A stretch of DNA of 64,000 nt. Origin: Oscarella lobularis (Eukaryota; Porifera; Homoscleromorpha; Homosclerophorida; Oscarellidae). This document shows, piece after piece, positions 12,175 through 24,080 of this stretch; within the stretch, counting starts at the first letter, position 1; the number at the start of each line of letters is the position of its first letter. The notes beneath the pieces are model-generated. The model ran no database searches. It was not told the origin of the DNA and was given only the letters and a program-made list of their open reading frames with translations. The stretch lies in the NCBI RefSeq assembly GCF_947507565.1, contig NC_089175.1, positions 6,313,733 through 6,377,732 of the forward strand. The letters are read 5' to 3'. The translations under genes were made by a program, and so were the position numbers.

Positions 12175-12240
12175 TCTTTCATGGTTCGCTGTTAGAATTA
12201 GGCCCCGATACAAGAATTGAGAGAATGGAAACAACGTTCA
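12175..12240 (+). pseudogene. Relic of the last exon of an FGFR-like kinase gene
   Basis: The DNA after 12181 (ATGGTTCGCTGTTAGAATTA, then a GATACAAG block and ACGTTCAG) aligns with the last exon of RTK-A at 21070-21122, with small gaps. No other kinase exons were found nearby. It lies just before the 3' end of ligand-like gene L1, the same convergent arrangement seen at the complete receptor loci. Confidence 0.6.
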
Positions 12241-12339
12241 GAGAGATTGACTCGTTACATGATTGATTGAATGATTGATTCACTGCGCCTCAAATAAAAC
12301 TATCGATTTCACTGCATGTTTCTCTAAACCTTTTTACGC

Positions 12340-13086
12340 CTAATTGGTGCAATTTCTGTCACGCTTGTGGCACACTTTTCCAAGTTTTTTAAACGGAATG
12401 CACTTCTTCCGAGCCAAGTACGGATGTGCGCTATACTGCACACGAACGTGAAGATAATTCTCCAACGTAGCGTTTTTCCAAAACCCTCGGAGACGCTTAC
12501 CGCAATTGTCAACAGGATATCCCTCCGCCGCAAAATCATTCATCGACACAATAAAATGACTCTTTGTGCGATTCCCGTTGCCTGTACTTTCTTTGCGACT
12601 AGCGCAGAAAACTTCGTAAGGGTGGTATTGCACGTCAGGCGGCTTTAAAATTCTAAACGTGGTTACATTCTAAAAAAACCAACGATTGAAAAACGGAGGA
12701 TTGCATGGAGATACTACTATGACCTCGTTATCAATCTGTAGTTTTCCGTTTGCGTCCACGCCTAAGCGCTTTCGCGGCTGGGAAAACGTGTACCAGATAT
12801 AAAAGTGACGACTCAGGTCAGCAGGTGCTGTTAGAAAAACGTCTACGGGTGGCTCGCCGGCAGACGAATTGTCGGCGAATGAAAATAGGCTGAAGTTAAG
12901 TTTGATGAAAGCCAAAGGCAATTTCACGTCGCCAGCGTCGCTAGGCGGCGGACAGCAGAGCTAAGACTTATTGATTAGAATGCAGCAAGGTTAGGGGAGC
13001 TAATCGACTACCATTCTGAGTTCAGAACAAGACACAGTGGAAGAACAGGTGTTCCAGAATACAAGGAGAACGAACAGAAACTTCAT
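12340..13086 (-). CDS. L1: secreted beta-trefoil-like (FGF-like?) protein, short form
   Basis: Three exons (13086-13012, 12960-12724, 12669-12340) join to 213 aa. Exon 1 is a signal peptide (MKFLFVLLVFWNTCSS). The rest shows three repeats of one pattern, an aromatic/hydrophobic strand then a turn with Gly or a charged residue: FYIWYTF...RLGVDANGKL, YEVFCASR...SHFIVSMNDF and LENYLHVRVQY...YLARKKCIPF. Threefold repeats with an ENxY-type third unit recall FGF beta-trefoils, so FGF-like is an inference. It ends soon after the third repeat and lacks the Ig-like exon of L2 and L4. The intron sites match the other L genes. Confidence 0.75.
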
Positions 13087-13124
13087 TTGAAACGAATGAC
13101 GTCGAGCTCTCAAATGTTCTGTTC

Positions 13125-13160
13125 TGCCGTTTCGCTCTGCATTTTATAGAGGAGGCTCAA
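13125..13160 (-). promoter_or_regulatory. Conserved TATA promoter of L1
   Basis: On the minus strand CTCCTCTATAAAATGCAGAG lies about 60 bp before the L1 ATG. The same block precedes L2, L4 and L5 almost unchanged, and L3 with small changes. Confidence 0.75.
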
Positions 13161-15399
13161 TCAACTCTAACCGCGACGAATCACGCAGAACTTGACGAGT
13201 TCCGTCCACCTAACCATAGGCGGACATGCAATTTTGTTATTGTGGTGGCGTCCCACTCTCGACTTTCTGATCGCCTCTATTTATCTTTTCATGCCACTAT
13301 CAACGAAGGTGCTTTCCCTACTTAATTAATTAACTAAGCAAACACTCGCGTCACTTCAGTTGAGAACGTAAATACTTGGCGAGGATTAATCAACGTCGAC
13401 AAATCGCTTAATTGCAGCATGAGTGCTAGAGCGTCGTTCAGCTCATTAACTAAACACCGTTTAAGTTGGGAGCGGATACTAGGACAAAGAAAGGTGAAAT
13501 AATCGGTCTTCGACAAGGTCTCCTGGAACTTCGACGTCGGCGCGCGTAAACTCCACCGTATAGAGACTGAGTTGCCATGCATACTCACTTCCTTATCGCG
13601 CTAATTTCCTCTACGATTCGCGATAAGAGCGACAAAGAAGCGGCTGACGCTGCACATGCAGGTAAAGGTTTCCTCTCGCCTACGCTGTCCCACGGGGAAA
13701 TCGTTAGACGTTGGAGAGAACCGCGGAACAACTTTAGTCTGCATGTGCAAAACTATCTGCTGAAAAGTTAGACTATTACGGTGTGCTTGAAAGCTTGGAT
13801 AAACCAATCGAACTCGTGAAGAAGGAAGCTATTGATCTAGAACACTTTACATCGCCAATCTAAAGGAACAGGCTCTACTCATTCGCGCCTACACGGTCCA
13901 CTCAGTAAAGCGCCCACGTAGCCTAACGTCCGACCGCAGAGACACAACAGGAGAAGACGCACTGAAGTTAGAGCTTGTGTAAAGGGGGAGTGGGCACGGG
14001 AGTGGGCATTTTAGATCAATAACAAATTAGAGCAGTGGCGTCACTATTGTTATTGTCACACTTGGTACCCACGGACATGGAACATTCAGAGCTGCCAAGG
14101 GTTAGAGGGCGGTATGCGTGAGATGTCACAAAAACTCTGCATGCGTGAGATTTTATCGATCATGCGTGTGAGCGTGGGTCAAGGGCTGAATGCGTGAGAC
14201 GTGGTAGGTCTGAACATTTGAGATCGCCCACCTCAAAAGTGTGCCTCGAAACAGCACGTCTTAGCCACGTACATTCTCGAAAGACCTCGCAAGAGGTAGA
14301 ACAGCACTCTGGTTTATAGCACAATCAAATCTACAACCATCTACTGTAAGGCGGACTATATTATGGTGTGTTTAGCTCAAGCTAAGATAAACCTATCGTA
14401 GTCATTGCTTGTACATTGAGCTCGTCGAACGAGGTTAGCCTTTCTCTGTGTCTCGTGGATCGATAGCCGAGTGTCCCCCGAGACCAAGCATGACGCGAGA
14501 GGGTCTGGGGACGAGGCTAGTATAGATCGAGGTTGCTTAGAAGTACTTCGCTATAAAGGGGCCCATCAGGGTCATTTTACCTGCATTGACACGCTCATCG
14601 CTATTCAGAGATGAGAGAGTGCTCTTAGACATTCGAACGGATTTGTGAAGTCGCGAAACAAGTCTAAGTAAGAGTTGCTATTCGAGAGAGAGCGATTATC
14701 GGCTCCAAATTACTGCAATCAAGACAGAGTTTCGATTCTCGGTCGTCATATAGCCCCAAAAAGTTCCTGTTCCATAGAAAAACAATAGAAATCCGTAGAA
14801 AACGCCAACGCCTCCTCGAGAAGACGAACATCCGGGTTTTAGGTCACAGGAGTACGAATTACTGCTAAGTCTACTCGGCCAGTCTACTCACATCAAACGA
14901 ACATGCTTCCTGTTTTGCCTTTGTTTTAGCGAAAAAGCATAGCAGATGGGCGCGCCAAACGCTTATCTAAAAAAAATTGACTTATTAATTAATTAATTCG
15001 TCGTCGTCTTTAGGTTACAAGAAGGATGAATAACAAACTTTGGTGCCAAAGTTGCAGGGAAAGTGTTACAATCGCTGCCTAATTCATAGTGAACTTTAAT
15101 TGTCTCGAGCACTTTCAATTAACGTCAGTGCACTGCAGCCACATTCCAATTAAACCCCTTTCGTCTGACAGTCGTCAGAAGCAAATACGTCGTTTTCAGG
15201 GTGTTCATTCAAATTATTTGATTGGTCCTCGTCTGATCCCCAGTCAATCGTTTTTCCGTTGTTTTTACATTTAACATACGACGACGTAGCAAGTAGCAGC
15301 GAAACGAGAATTGTAGCTGCGCACGAACGTTTACTGTAATTTCTTAATTTTTGTTAAAAACAAAAAGCGACCACATCAGAGTATATTTGCATGTACTAA
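13161..15399. other. Spacer upstream of L1 with repeated modules
   Basis: No gene. It contains a segment resembling GCCTACACGGTCCACT (near 13890) and an AGCGCCCACGTA block (near 13910), both repeated in other spacers, a cluster of TGCGTGAGA motifs (14100-14230), and one copy of the R module (14555-14850). Confidence 0.5.
14555..14850 (+). repeat. R module, copy 1
   Basis: Non-coding repeat shared by six spacers in the cluster. Its landmarks are CGCGAAACAAGTCTAA (14654), a CGATTATCGGCTCCAAATTA block, a GATTCTCGGTCGTCAT block and, at the right end, ACATCCGGGTTTTAGGTCA (14829). Confidence 0.65.
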
Positions 15400-16724
15400 C
15401 TACACATGTGGTTGGATGTTTGCCTTCTTCTTTGATATGCCGTCGCTGCATCTGAACTTTCTCTTAGCAGAGTCGACGTCGCGGAGCTTCAGCATCACAC
15501 AATGTTTTCCTTCTTTACATTTTCTATCTTTCTCTTGGCAATTGTAAGCACCTTTATCTTCAGAATTCAGCAACCCATTGCAATCTTGAACTTGATCAAA
15601 TGACCCCGATTCTTGAACTTCCCACGTACAATTTAGGCTGCCTCGACAGCTCAAAGTAAAGCTTTCCTTCTCTAATCCAATTTTCTTAAATCGTACGTGA
15701 CACTCTCCTATTGCTGCAAAAAAAGACCATAAAAGAAACCCGAACCATTCATGCCTAAAGTTATAGTACTTTCAATTGATTCGAAAGGTACAAAGCACGG
15801 CTCTCGCGTAACAAGTGGCTGTTCCGTAACCGGTCTACCTTCAACAGAAACTGAAGGAGGATTAACAGACGGCTTGACCGCGTTTGCGACTTGTGTTCTT
15901 GCGCACGTGGAGCATTTGCATTCGGGGCACACCTTCTTTATAGGTTCCTCCGTGGGACAATTATAACCGTTCCTCTTAAATGAAAGGCACTTCTCCCATG
16001 CCAAATAATTATTCGTGCGATACTGCAGTTGATAGTGAAGGTAATTCTCCCATAGCGTGGCGTTTGTACAAAAGGTTTCTTTCAGCGAACCCTTCAGCGG
16101 CTCATCGCAATTTTCAACGCGAAATCCCTTCGCACCAAAGCCATTCATCGACACAAGAAAATGACTTTGGCTGTGATTTTCGCGGCGACTGGCGCAAAAA
16201 GCTTTGTAGGGGTAGTAAAGCTTCATGACCCCAGAATATTTGTCGCACGGGTTTAAAACTTTGAACGTGGTTCGATTCTAAAAAAAAATCTAAGATTCAA
16301 CAAACGTTGGGGAAGGAAGGAAGATGCTCTCTATACGACCTCAAGATCAATCTGCAATTTTCCGTTCGTATCTACGCCTAAGCGCTGTCGAGGCTGGGGA
16401 AACGTGTACCAGACGTAAAATTTCTTGCTTCCGTGGCTAAAGCTTCTTTTTAGAAAGACGTCTACGGCTAAATTGTTGTCAGGTAAAGTCAATGAAAGTA
16501 CGCCGAAGTTAAAATTGATAAAGGCTAAAGGAAGTTTCAAGTCGTCAGCAAGATCTTTCTGCAGCGGTGAACAGCAGAGCTGAAAAACCCTATTGATTAA
16601 AACGCTGCGGATTCATAGAAGGTTTTAGAGTATATACCGTATCGAGCTCTTCTCGCGTAAAATTAGAGTCCGAACGAACCGAACACACGTTTCCAATTGC
16701 AAGGAGAACGAACAAAGAAATCAT
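15400..16724 (-). CDS. L2: secreted beta-trefoil-like (FGF-like?) protein with C-terminal Ig-like domain
   Basis: Four exons (16724-16638, 16579-16340, 16277-15770, 15713-15400) join to 382 aa without breaks. Signal peptide MISLFVLLAIGNVCS. Trefoil-like region about residues 30-225, with repeats FYVWYTFPQPRQRLGVDTNG, YKAFCASR...HFLVSMNGFG and LWENYLHYQLQYRTNNYLAW followed by CLSFKRNGY. A Cys-rich then Pro/Val/Thr linker follows. The last exon is a Cys-rich Ig-like domain with TLSCRGSLNCTWEV and KRKFRC, similar to the C-terminal domain of the S proteins. No membrane anchor. Ligand-like function is inferred from the FGF-like pattern and from FGFR-like kinase genes in the same cluster. It is best compared with L4, which has the same exon phases. 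Confidence 0.82.
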
Positions 16725-16754
16725 GTTGCATGAGCTCTCGATATGCTCAGCTCA

Positions 16755-16788
16755 GCGGCTACAGTCTGCATTTTATAGAGGAGGCTCG
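16755..16788 (-). promoter_or_regulatory. Conserved TATA promoter of L2
   Basis: The minus strand reads CCTCTATAAAATGCAGAC, the same block as before the other L genes, about 50 bp before the ATG at 16724. Confidence 0.75.
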
Positions 16789-18990
16789 GCTCAATTACCT
16801 CTTTAATTCCGTGATGGTTTATATATAAAGCGTTTAGCGTTAACCGCGAAAGGTTCTTTCCATCTATATATATATATATATAATGTTGACACGATTCGCC
16901 GAACCACGTCCGGACGTCCTCTACCACTACCATTTATAGCTATAAACGAAGCCATTTCCCGTCAACCTCTTTTATTTTCTTGCATTGCACGCGTACGAAA
17001 CAGCTCCGGAGTTACGCGCGCGTCCTCGATGTTTCTGCATGATTGCCGGAGATGCTGCAAAGCTAGGGAAGAACATGCACGTCTCCTAAATACATGCATC
17101 GACAAATCCTAAACGATTTCAGGCCGAACCCAGATCGCAATCATGGCGTCACTTTAGTCGGAAACGAGACCGCTACGATCTTGGATTGAACGGTCTCTGA
17201 AAACATCCCTTTCCTAAATTGTCGCTTAGCTCCTTATCTGCGTCGGAGAGCGGAACTTTACGAAGAAACTTAGAGAAGGGCGACGTCATCAATACACAGA
17301 GCCAAAACATGTTCACCGTCTCCAGGAAGCTAGCTCGACGAGGGGCAGCACATCGATCAAATTACATCATGAATTCCCAATGAGAAAGCGACGAAGAGGA
17401 ATCAAACGATTAAATACGTGCGTTCCGTGAAGCGCGTAGAACGTACGAGACAAGCCGTCAGAGACATAAATGTAAAATAAAAGTCGATGCCGTCGACGAC
17501 ATGACGACATGTGCAACGCCTATCTGCATGCAAAGCCAGGTGCCAGCTCTGTTCCGGATAAGCGTATCGCGTGCATGGGGTCTCGCGTGCCTAGGATGCT
17601 TAAACCACGAGGATACGCCTACACGCGAGCAGATCTAAACACGAACGGGCGGGGCATTTACACGTTCCATTGGTCTGCCCGGTATATATAGAACTAGTAT
17701 CTATCTCAGACTCTATTACAGTGTACTATTATGGTGTATTTCGACTAGTTCAAGCTCGGATAAAGGTATCGGAGCCATTGCCCTATATATAAAGAGACTT
17801 AGCTTAGCTGATCTCGAGATCGCCGCAAGGTCTCGAGAAATGGAAATAAGAGGGGGCCTTGTGTCATTGGCGAGCAGCTCTTCGCCTTTCGGAGTGAACA
17901 GAGTACTCTCTGATGTACGGCCGGAGTTTTGACGTCGCGAAACAAGTCTAAAAGAGTGCGAGTGAGAGCGATTTTCGGCTCAAAATACTGAAATCAGAGA
18001 AGGATGACGATTCTTGTTCATCATTGAGCACGAAATAGTTCGCTGTTGGTCAAAAACAAGCGGAATCCGTGCGGAAACGTTCCTCTCGCCAGTTGGCCGC
18101 TCTTATCCGGGTTCTAGGTCACAATGCAAAATCAAAGCCAGCGCTGATTTACGTTCCGTTCCAATGGAGCACCTTTCCACTAAGAGACAGCTATAGGCTA
18201 AGGAGCATTAGACTTCGAGTTCCTACTCTCGGAAATCTTCTACCGCAAACGACTTCATTTCTGATACCCAAAACGTTTTCATGCTGTCTAGTATCCGTTA
18301 CGTTACTATAAGCAATGTACATCCCTTCTGGAACGGGAACCGAAGCTTATTTAGTGAGTGGGTAGTAATACATAATTAAATAAATGAATATACAGTATTT
18401 CAGTAGAACCCCAATTATCTCTACACCTTGGGACGTTAGTGTGTTCAAATAGATGGGAGTGTTTCGAACGTAACGTGTGGAAGTGTATAGGTTTCATCAG
18501 CGTAGGTGTTTATTTAGACAAAAAGGCTGGCGATGCAACGCTGAACGCTGTTGCGGCGGTAATAAGCTTGGAAAGAGGAAAGACGTATATTCATCGAGCA
18601 GCCGCGGGCTTTAATTAAGAGGTTAGGAACTAAGCAACTGAGTGACGAAAGGGTATGAAGGTAGAGGAAGCCAGTTTCCCAGAAGTAGAACTAAGAACAA
18701 GAACCCTTCCTCCTTCTGTAGCTTCTACTAGGCATTTGCATTTACAGGGGCAAATAAGGTCAAAAACACGGTAACGCGCTCACTAAGCGGCATTGAGAGA
18801 ATCTATCGACTGCACGACCTGAAAGCTTCCTATCCGGAACAGGATAAAGCCATCCAAGATTGACCCTAGAAGCCGGACGAATACGAGAAAGCTTCCCAAG
18901 TGCCAACAGCGGTAAGTGCGCATTTCAGTGTAATACAGCATTACTAGTAGTTGGCCGCGTCACGCAGCAAACACCCAACTAGGACAAACC
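16789..18990. other. Spacer between L2 and RTK-A
   Basis: No supported gene. It contains a (TA)n tract (16866-16882), a copy of a GTGTATTTC...AGTTCAAGC block near 17730 that recurs near 14370 and 40660, and R module copy 2 (17850-18122). Bases 18340-18980 hold nothing recognised. Confidence 0.5.
17850..18122 (+). repeat. R module, copy 2
   Basis: Shares GCCTTTCGGAG (17883), CGTCGCGAAACAAGTCTAA (17932), GCGATTTTCGGCTCAAAATA (about 17968) and ATCCGGGTTCTAGGTCA (18104) with the other copies. Confidence 0.65.
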
Positions 18991-21166
18991 ATGAACTCCT
19001 CTCTCATATTGGTCATCGGTTAGACTACAAATTGGCTCCCTCACTATACGTGGGGCCGGTACTATGTACTCCTTTGCCGCCTAGGTTATCTTCTCCTCTC
19101 AATTGGCTCTAGTTTGAGACTAGCTAAAGGTATAGTAAATCGCAATCTATATACTATCAAAATCAAAAGAAAAGAAACCATTCTAAAAGCCAATCTCTGA
19201 TAGAGTGCTTTTGCAAGCGCAATGCTACGAGAATTACCAACGAGACCATTCCTATGACGAGACAAGACGTCGTCCGCGTTACTTGTACACAAAATCCAGC
19301 AAACTTCCATCTCCGACTCAGGTGGAAAGCGTTTACAGAAAGTAAAAGCAGCGATGCGGAAGGGGTTCAAGACGAATCCCAACTAGTTAGCGTCGTGACA
19401 ATCAGGGGCGCTTCAATCAACGCGTCCCAAAGTATATTCTCTTGCCGTCTCGTAGACGATACATTTCCAGAAAAGTCGCCGACCTGTTGCACAGTGATCA
19501 TAAAAAAAATAACTGAAACCAGTACCACTGCAGCGACGAAGATGACACCGACTCAACAAGAAGAGAGGAATTACAACTCTTCGACAACTACTTATATATC
19601 TAGTGCTATTGCCGTCTCCACGACAAATTCTTACACAACTCTGCAACAAGAGCCCAACGCTTCGACTGATAGTCCTACTACGAATTATTCGTATCTAAAT
19701 TGGACTTCATTTCAAAACGCATCGTCCGGTGAATTTATATCTGCTACGGTGTCTGCCACTGCTGTGCTTCTTATTGGTGTTAGTGCTGCTGTTATTATAG
19801 CGCTAAAGCGAAAGCGACTTTCTGACAAATTAACTTTGAACGACAGTACGGACAACTTGGCCTATCTTCTCGACGCGAAAGGACAGCAAGTTTGGACCGG
19901 AAGCAAAATCATTCCAATTGACTGTCTTTCAATTGGAATAACGCTAGGTAACGAACACGCGATTATACCTACTTAAAAAAAGGTCACAAACCTGTTGCTA
20001 CATATACATCTCAGGAGAAGGACAATTTGGCACGGTAGCTGAAGGAAAATTAAGATATGCAAGTGAAGAAAGAAAAATTTACGATAAACGAATAGCACTA
20101 AAAATGCTCAGAGGTAAAATCTTGCATCTAGTCAAAGAATGCAAAAGATTTTCCTTTCTATAGACCAAGAAGGGATAAACGCAGAGGCGCTTCAAAAAGA
20201 AGCCGAATTCATCGTCAATCTCGGTCAACACGAGAACGTCATTCACGTCTACGGTTATTGCATAGAGGAAAAATGTAAGACAGGCCAAAAAACCACGCGC
20301 GACCGAGGGCAACCTATAGATATTAAACTAAGACTCTCAGGCGTGAGTAAAATCGTGATGGAATACGCCGAGCTTGGAGACCTCCATCGTCATCTACGCA
20401 AATTGAGAAGCGTTGGATTGGACGATGCCAAACAATTCGCGTTTGCGCAGCAGATCGCCGAGGGAATGAACTATGTCGTCTCCAAAGGAGTAAGAACAAT
20501 TAGGCGCGTGCATGCTGAATTTGATTACGGGGGAATCCTTTCTATAGTGCGTTCATCGCGATCTGGCAGCGCGTAATGTTCTCGTCTGCGAGGGAGAACG
20601 ATTAAAGATATCTGACTTCGGATTCGCAAAGGATCTCCAGTCAGCTGCCTACTACCGAAAAACGTCGCGCGTACGGCGAACTCGATGCGAAAGCCTTCAA
20701 TAATTTGATATTGCTATAGGGCGGGGTTATTCCATTTCGGTGGTGTGCGCCGGAAGTGCTTTTGTATCGAACGTATAGCGAATATAGCGACGTGTGAGTG
20801 TTCTACAAAAGGGGGAAGGCGATGCCATAAGGGATTGCGAGACCTATATTTCTCTAGCTGGTCCTACGGAATCGTTCTTTGGGAAATAGCGACTCTGGGT
20901 GGAACTCCCTATCCCGGTATACCCGTCGAAAAATTGTTCGAATTGCTCACCGGATCATCAGGCTATCGAATGAGTAAACCTAGGAACTGTTCTCAAAAAT
21001 TGTACGCACTGATAATTAACGGGTAACAAAACATTATTTGCCAGTTTTACTGACGTATAGGTACGGCGTCATGGTTCGCTGTTGGAACTCGGTTCCGGAT
21101 ACAAGGCCAACGTTCATCAGCATAACGTCCGAGTACGTGCGAACTAATGGACCACAAGCTCTTTGA
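18991..21166 (+). CDS. RTK-A: FGFR-like receptor tyrosine kinase with Ig-like ectodomain
   Basis: Nine exons: 18991-19018, 19085-19947, 20015-20113, 20164-20274, 20341-20489, 20548-20670, 20720-20793, 20858-21001, 21061-21166. The seven exons after exon 2 have the same lengths as in RTK-B, except the last, which is nine bases longer. Signal peptide split over exons 1-2 ([18 protein letters not shown]). One Ig-like domain (VRVTCTQN...WKAF...FSCRLV), a Ser/Thr-rich stalk, a transmembrane helix near 19735-19800 followed by KRKR, then the kinase: [13 protein letters not shown] lysine, [15 protein letters not shown] and [19 protein letters not shown] and the final KLY...CW...RPTF block match FGF receptors. 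All catalytic motifs are present. One base appears to be missing in exon 2 near 19190 relative to RTK-B, so the N-terminal frame needs checking. Convergent with a ligand-like relic. Confidence 0.82.
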
Positions 21167-21439
21167 ACGTCACAGTTTGTTTAATTCTCTGTGTTTTTGC
21201 GTACAATTTCTCTATGATTCACAACGCCTTAAAACTCGTCGACGCCATTTTTTCCCTAAACGTTTCCGCTTTTACGACGCCGAAAAACCTTTTCGATAGT
21301 TTATTCAGGGGCACTCTCGGGTCTTCGTCCGGCAATTAGTCTTTTTCTTAAACTTCTAAAGGGGTCGCAGAAAATTTTGTCTGATTGAAACATTCCAGTT
21401 TTTTATCGCAAAGCGCCGCGAGTTAAGTGGACGCCATTC

Positions 21440-21592
21440 GAAGGTCTCTCATCGTAAAATTGGATCCCCAACGAGCCATCGTACGTACGTGCCCGATAAG
21501 AAACAGAATAAACAGAGACGTCATTTCGCACGAGTGCCGTTTATACTCAATGTGCTGATCTCAGCAGTTTCGCTTTGGATCTTATAGAGGAG
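21440..21592 (-). pseudogene. Relic of an L-type gene: promoter and signal-peptide exon
   Basis: The minus strand keeps CCTCTATAAGATCC (promoter block) and an exon-1-like frame reading TSLFILFLIGH near 21510. No intact exons 2 or 3 were seen. It lies tail-to-tail with RTK-A. Confidence 0.6.
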
Positions 21593-22004
21593 GCCAATCA
21601 TGATGCATTGTGTGGGTTCGTAGCAATCTCTAACCGCGACGAACCATGCACACAAAAGGGTTCTGCCCACACGGGTGCATGCATGATGCAGCCTTCTTAT
21701 TCTAATTGCATTACTGCGCTAAAACGACAAAAGGCAGCTCGCCCTGCATGGATAAGCCTTCTTGCCTACACGGTCCACTAGGGCAAGCGCTGCCAACGCA
21801 TACATAATCGCTAGACGCTCGGAGACACGAAACTACAATATGTGATCAGGTCTACATAGTCGAATAAATAAGACAACTATCTGTACCTACTCGTTCTCAA
21901 GCCGGGATAAGCTTAGAATGTTCAGAAACAATTGGAACTACTAACTTACGCGAAACCGACGCGTGGACCTACTACACGTTCCACTAAGGCAAGCTAATCG
22001 TCAG

Positions 22005-22290
22005 ACGTCAAAGACCGTAGTGATGCAAACGAGGCGCGGAAGGGAGGGTCATTACATTGCACCGATTTGTTGTACTGTACTGCTACACTTTCTGCAACAT
22101 ATACACATTACTCTCATGTGGGTTTCATGCGCTGCTATGACAACCGCCCTCACTCGAGTGCCCCCAACCCAGCTCGCGATAACCAGGCCTATTGGTAGGC
22201 CTATCGGCTAGACCGACGGAAATTTTCTTTGCCCGCAAGCGTGGGCAGTGCACTCCACGTCAGGCAATCAGAACCCGTGCATGTAACAGA
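22005..22290 (+). repeat. Dispersed repeat, copy 1
   Basis: Clearly similar to 59730-60020: GTAGTGATGCAAAACGA-like start, an ACACTTTCTGCAACRTA block, CCCTCACTCG, GACGGAAATTTTCT and GCGTGGGCAGTG in the same order. No terminal repeats or coding potential seen. Confidence 0.6.
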
Positions 22291-22859
22291 GAGTCTCACC
22301 CCCCTATGTGCCAAACCTGGTCGTTCGTTGATCAAAAGGCCCTGGTCTTTGTCGTATTTCCCTAAAGTATGACATTACTTAGCGAGTCACGTGAAAGTGT
22401 TGCTTACGCTCTGATAAGAGCGTGACGGCACGTCCAACATCAGAGAGGCTATCCAAACAAAGTAATGCATCAGCATATAGAGAAGTAACAAATAAGCCTC
22501 TATGTGGAAGAATTAATAGAGTGTGAATATTTCTTCCCAAAAGGATCGCTTTCTGACAATGTTACGTAGCCTAAATACACATGGAGGCGCGACGCTTCGA
22601 TTAAGAATGTCTCGTCTATTTGTCTCGTCTATTCCATGGATTCTAGGCATGCTTGCGCATCCCTGCAGGTTTCGCTGCAGTAGTATGCTGCTTTGCGGGC
22701 TGAGCTAAGAGAGTGGATTGACGTCGTTCGTAGGTGCGAAGACAACGAAGTCCAATTTCTACTACGACGAACCTCCCAAAAGGGTTCTGTCTAGCTCTTA
22801 CTAGTCACACTGCTTTGTAGTCTTCGTTCGTACTCGCCGGAGTTATGTCGGAGCAAACT

Positions 22860-23060
22860 GAACGAAGTTATGCTTCGAAATGACGAGTTTTCCCCAATGG
22901 AGCCCCGATTTTCTAAAAACTTGCTGAACGCAATCGTTCTCATACGTTTAACTTGCTACGTCAGTTGCATCGGCGAAGAAACTTTTCTCCAGTTCGAAAA
23001 CAGGCATAAAACTCTAGCACGTGACGCAACCAGCCGAGTCCCGGACAATTTATCGTAGTC
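22860..23060 (-). repeat. Inverted copy of the CARD-gene upstream module
   Basis: Its reverse complement contains AATCGGGGCTCCATTGGG and TCGAAGCATAACTTC, which match blocks upstream of the CARD genes (51460-51510 and 47800-47835) and at 61415-61455. No CARD gene follows it. Confidence 0.55.
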
Positions 23061-23399
23061 CGGGTTAGGAAGTGATCGTTGCACCACTAATTCTCGGAAG
23101 CCCTAGCTCGCCGCACGTCGTTGCTGTGAAGTGCAGCTCGGATTTGAAGGCGCCAATGGGTAAGCGCACTAAACATCCGTGATCGCACGTTCCCCTTCTG
23201 CTTGCCAGGGTCTGCACCACGCGCTGTCAGGCTGCGTCCGTCTCATGATTATCTTCGGGCCTATATTACGTATATAAGAAGTGAAGGTTCTGAAGAGATT
23301 GGTCATATTCTCAGTTGGTATTTCTGTTTCTGTTTTAGAGGAATATTCGATCTGACTGGAAGAAGCTCAGAGGCGGAGGTGGAGTGTGTGTATATGCAG

Positions 23400-23550
23400 A
23401 TCGGGTCCCTCGTGGGACAAAGTCGAAGAGACGAGAAGGAGAAGAACGATAAAGGAGGCCGGAACAGTATATACATTCCCTAATTAACTCTGACGTTATG
23501 TCGACTGAGCGATGCTCTTTTATATATGTATATACGAATCGAAGAGGATG
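23400..23550 (-). pseudogene. Relic of an S-type gene: promoter and signal-peptide exon
   Basis: The minus strand reads TATATAAAAGAGCATCGCTC, then a frame giving FIVLLLLVSSTLSHE, matching S1 and S3 exon 1. The start region is altered, and no Ig-like exon remains. Confidence 0.6.
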
Positions 23551-23807
23551 ACTCACATATTAACGTTTACTGCCAAAGTTGTCTTCTGGGCAGTGTCACT
23601 ATGACTACCTCTTGACGAAATGCGTGTGATGAGGCATAGTTCATGTTCCGCGTACAACGCGTGGTGTCCTTCATTGTCACAAACACCTTTACTCTGACCT
23701 CAGGTCAGTTCATGCATTAGGAACAACGGTGCTATCGAATGACTAAAACATTGTAGGCAATATCATGCAGAACATGTTGCAAAATTATAAGATGAATTTC
23801 GGATGTA

Positions 23808-23880
23808 AATACGACGCCATGCATGCTTTGCTGTTGGAATTCGGCATACCGGATAAAAGGCCAACTTTTTTCGAAAAGCT
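23808..23880 (+). pseudogene. Relic of the last exon of an FGFR-like kinase gene
   Basis: The sequence from TACGACGCCATGCATGCTTT onward, including CGCTGTTGG-like, GGATAAAAGGCCAAC and TTTTTTCGAA blocks, aligns with RTK-B 36563-36625. It lies just before the 3' end of L3, again convergent. Confidence 0.7.
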
Positions 23881-24080
23881 ATACCAAGTACAGTATATAA
23901 GACATGTAGTACTGCCAAACATTCTCTATGCCCTCGACATTTTGCAGGTACATGCAACGAAACGATTAATGTCTACGATTCGCTGCGTCTTAAAAAAATG
24001 ATATCGACAATGTTTCCCTTCTACTTTAGAGAAAGAAACCGCCTCCTTAACTGTCTATCGGGAGCATGTATAAGTTTCTT

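Larger units (their letters stand above)
21593..24080. other. Relic-rich spacer
   Basis: No intact gene. It holds a dispersed repeat (22005-22290), an inverted copy of the CARD-gene upstream module (22860-23060), the first exon and promoter of an S-type gene (23400-23550, minus strand) and a kinase last-exon relic (23808-23880). Confidence 0.55.
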
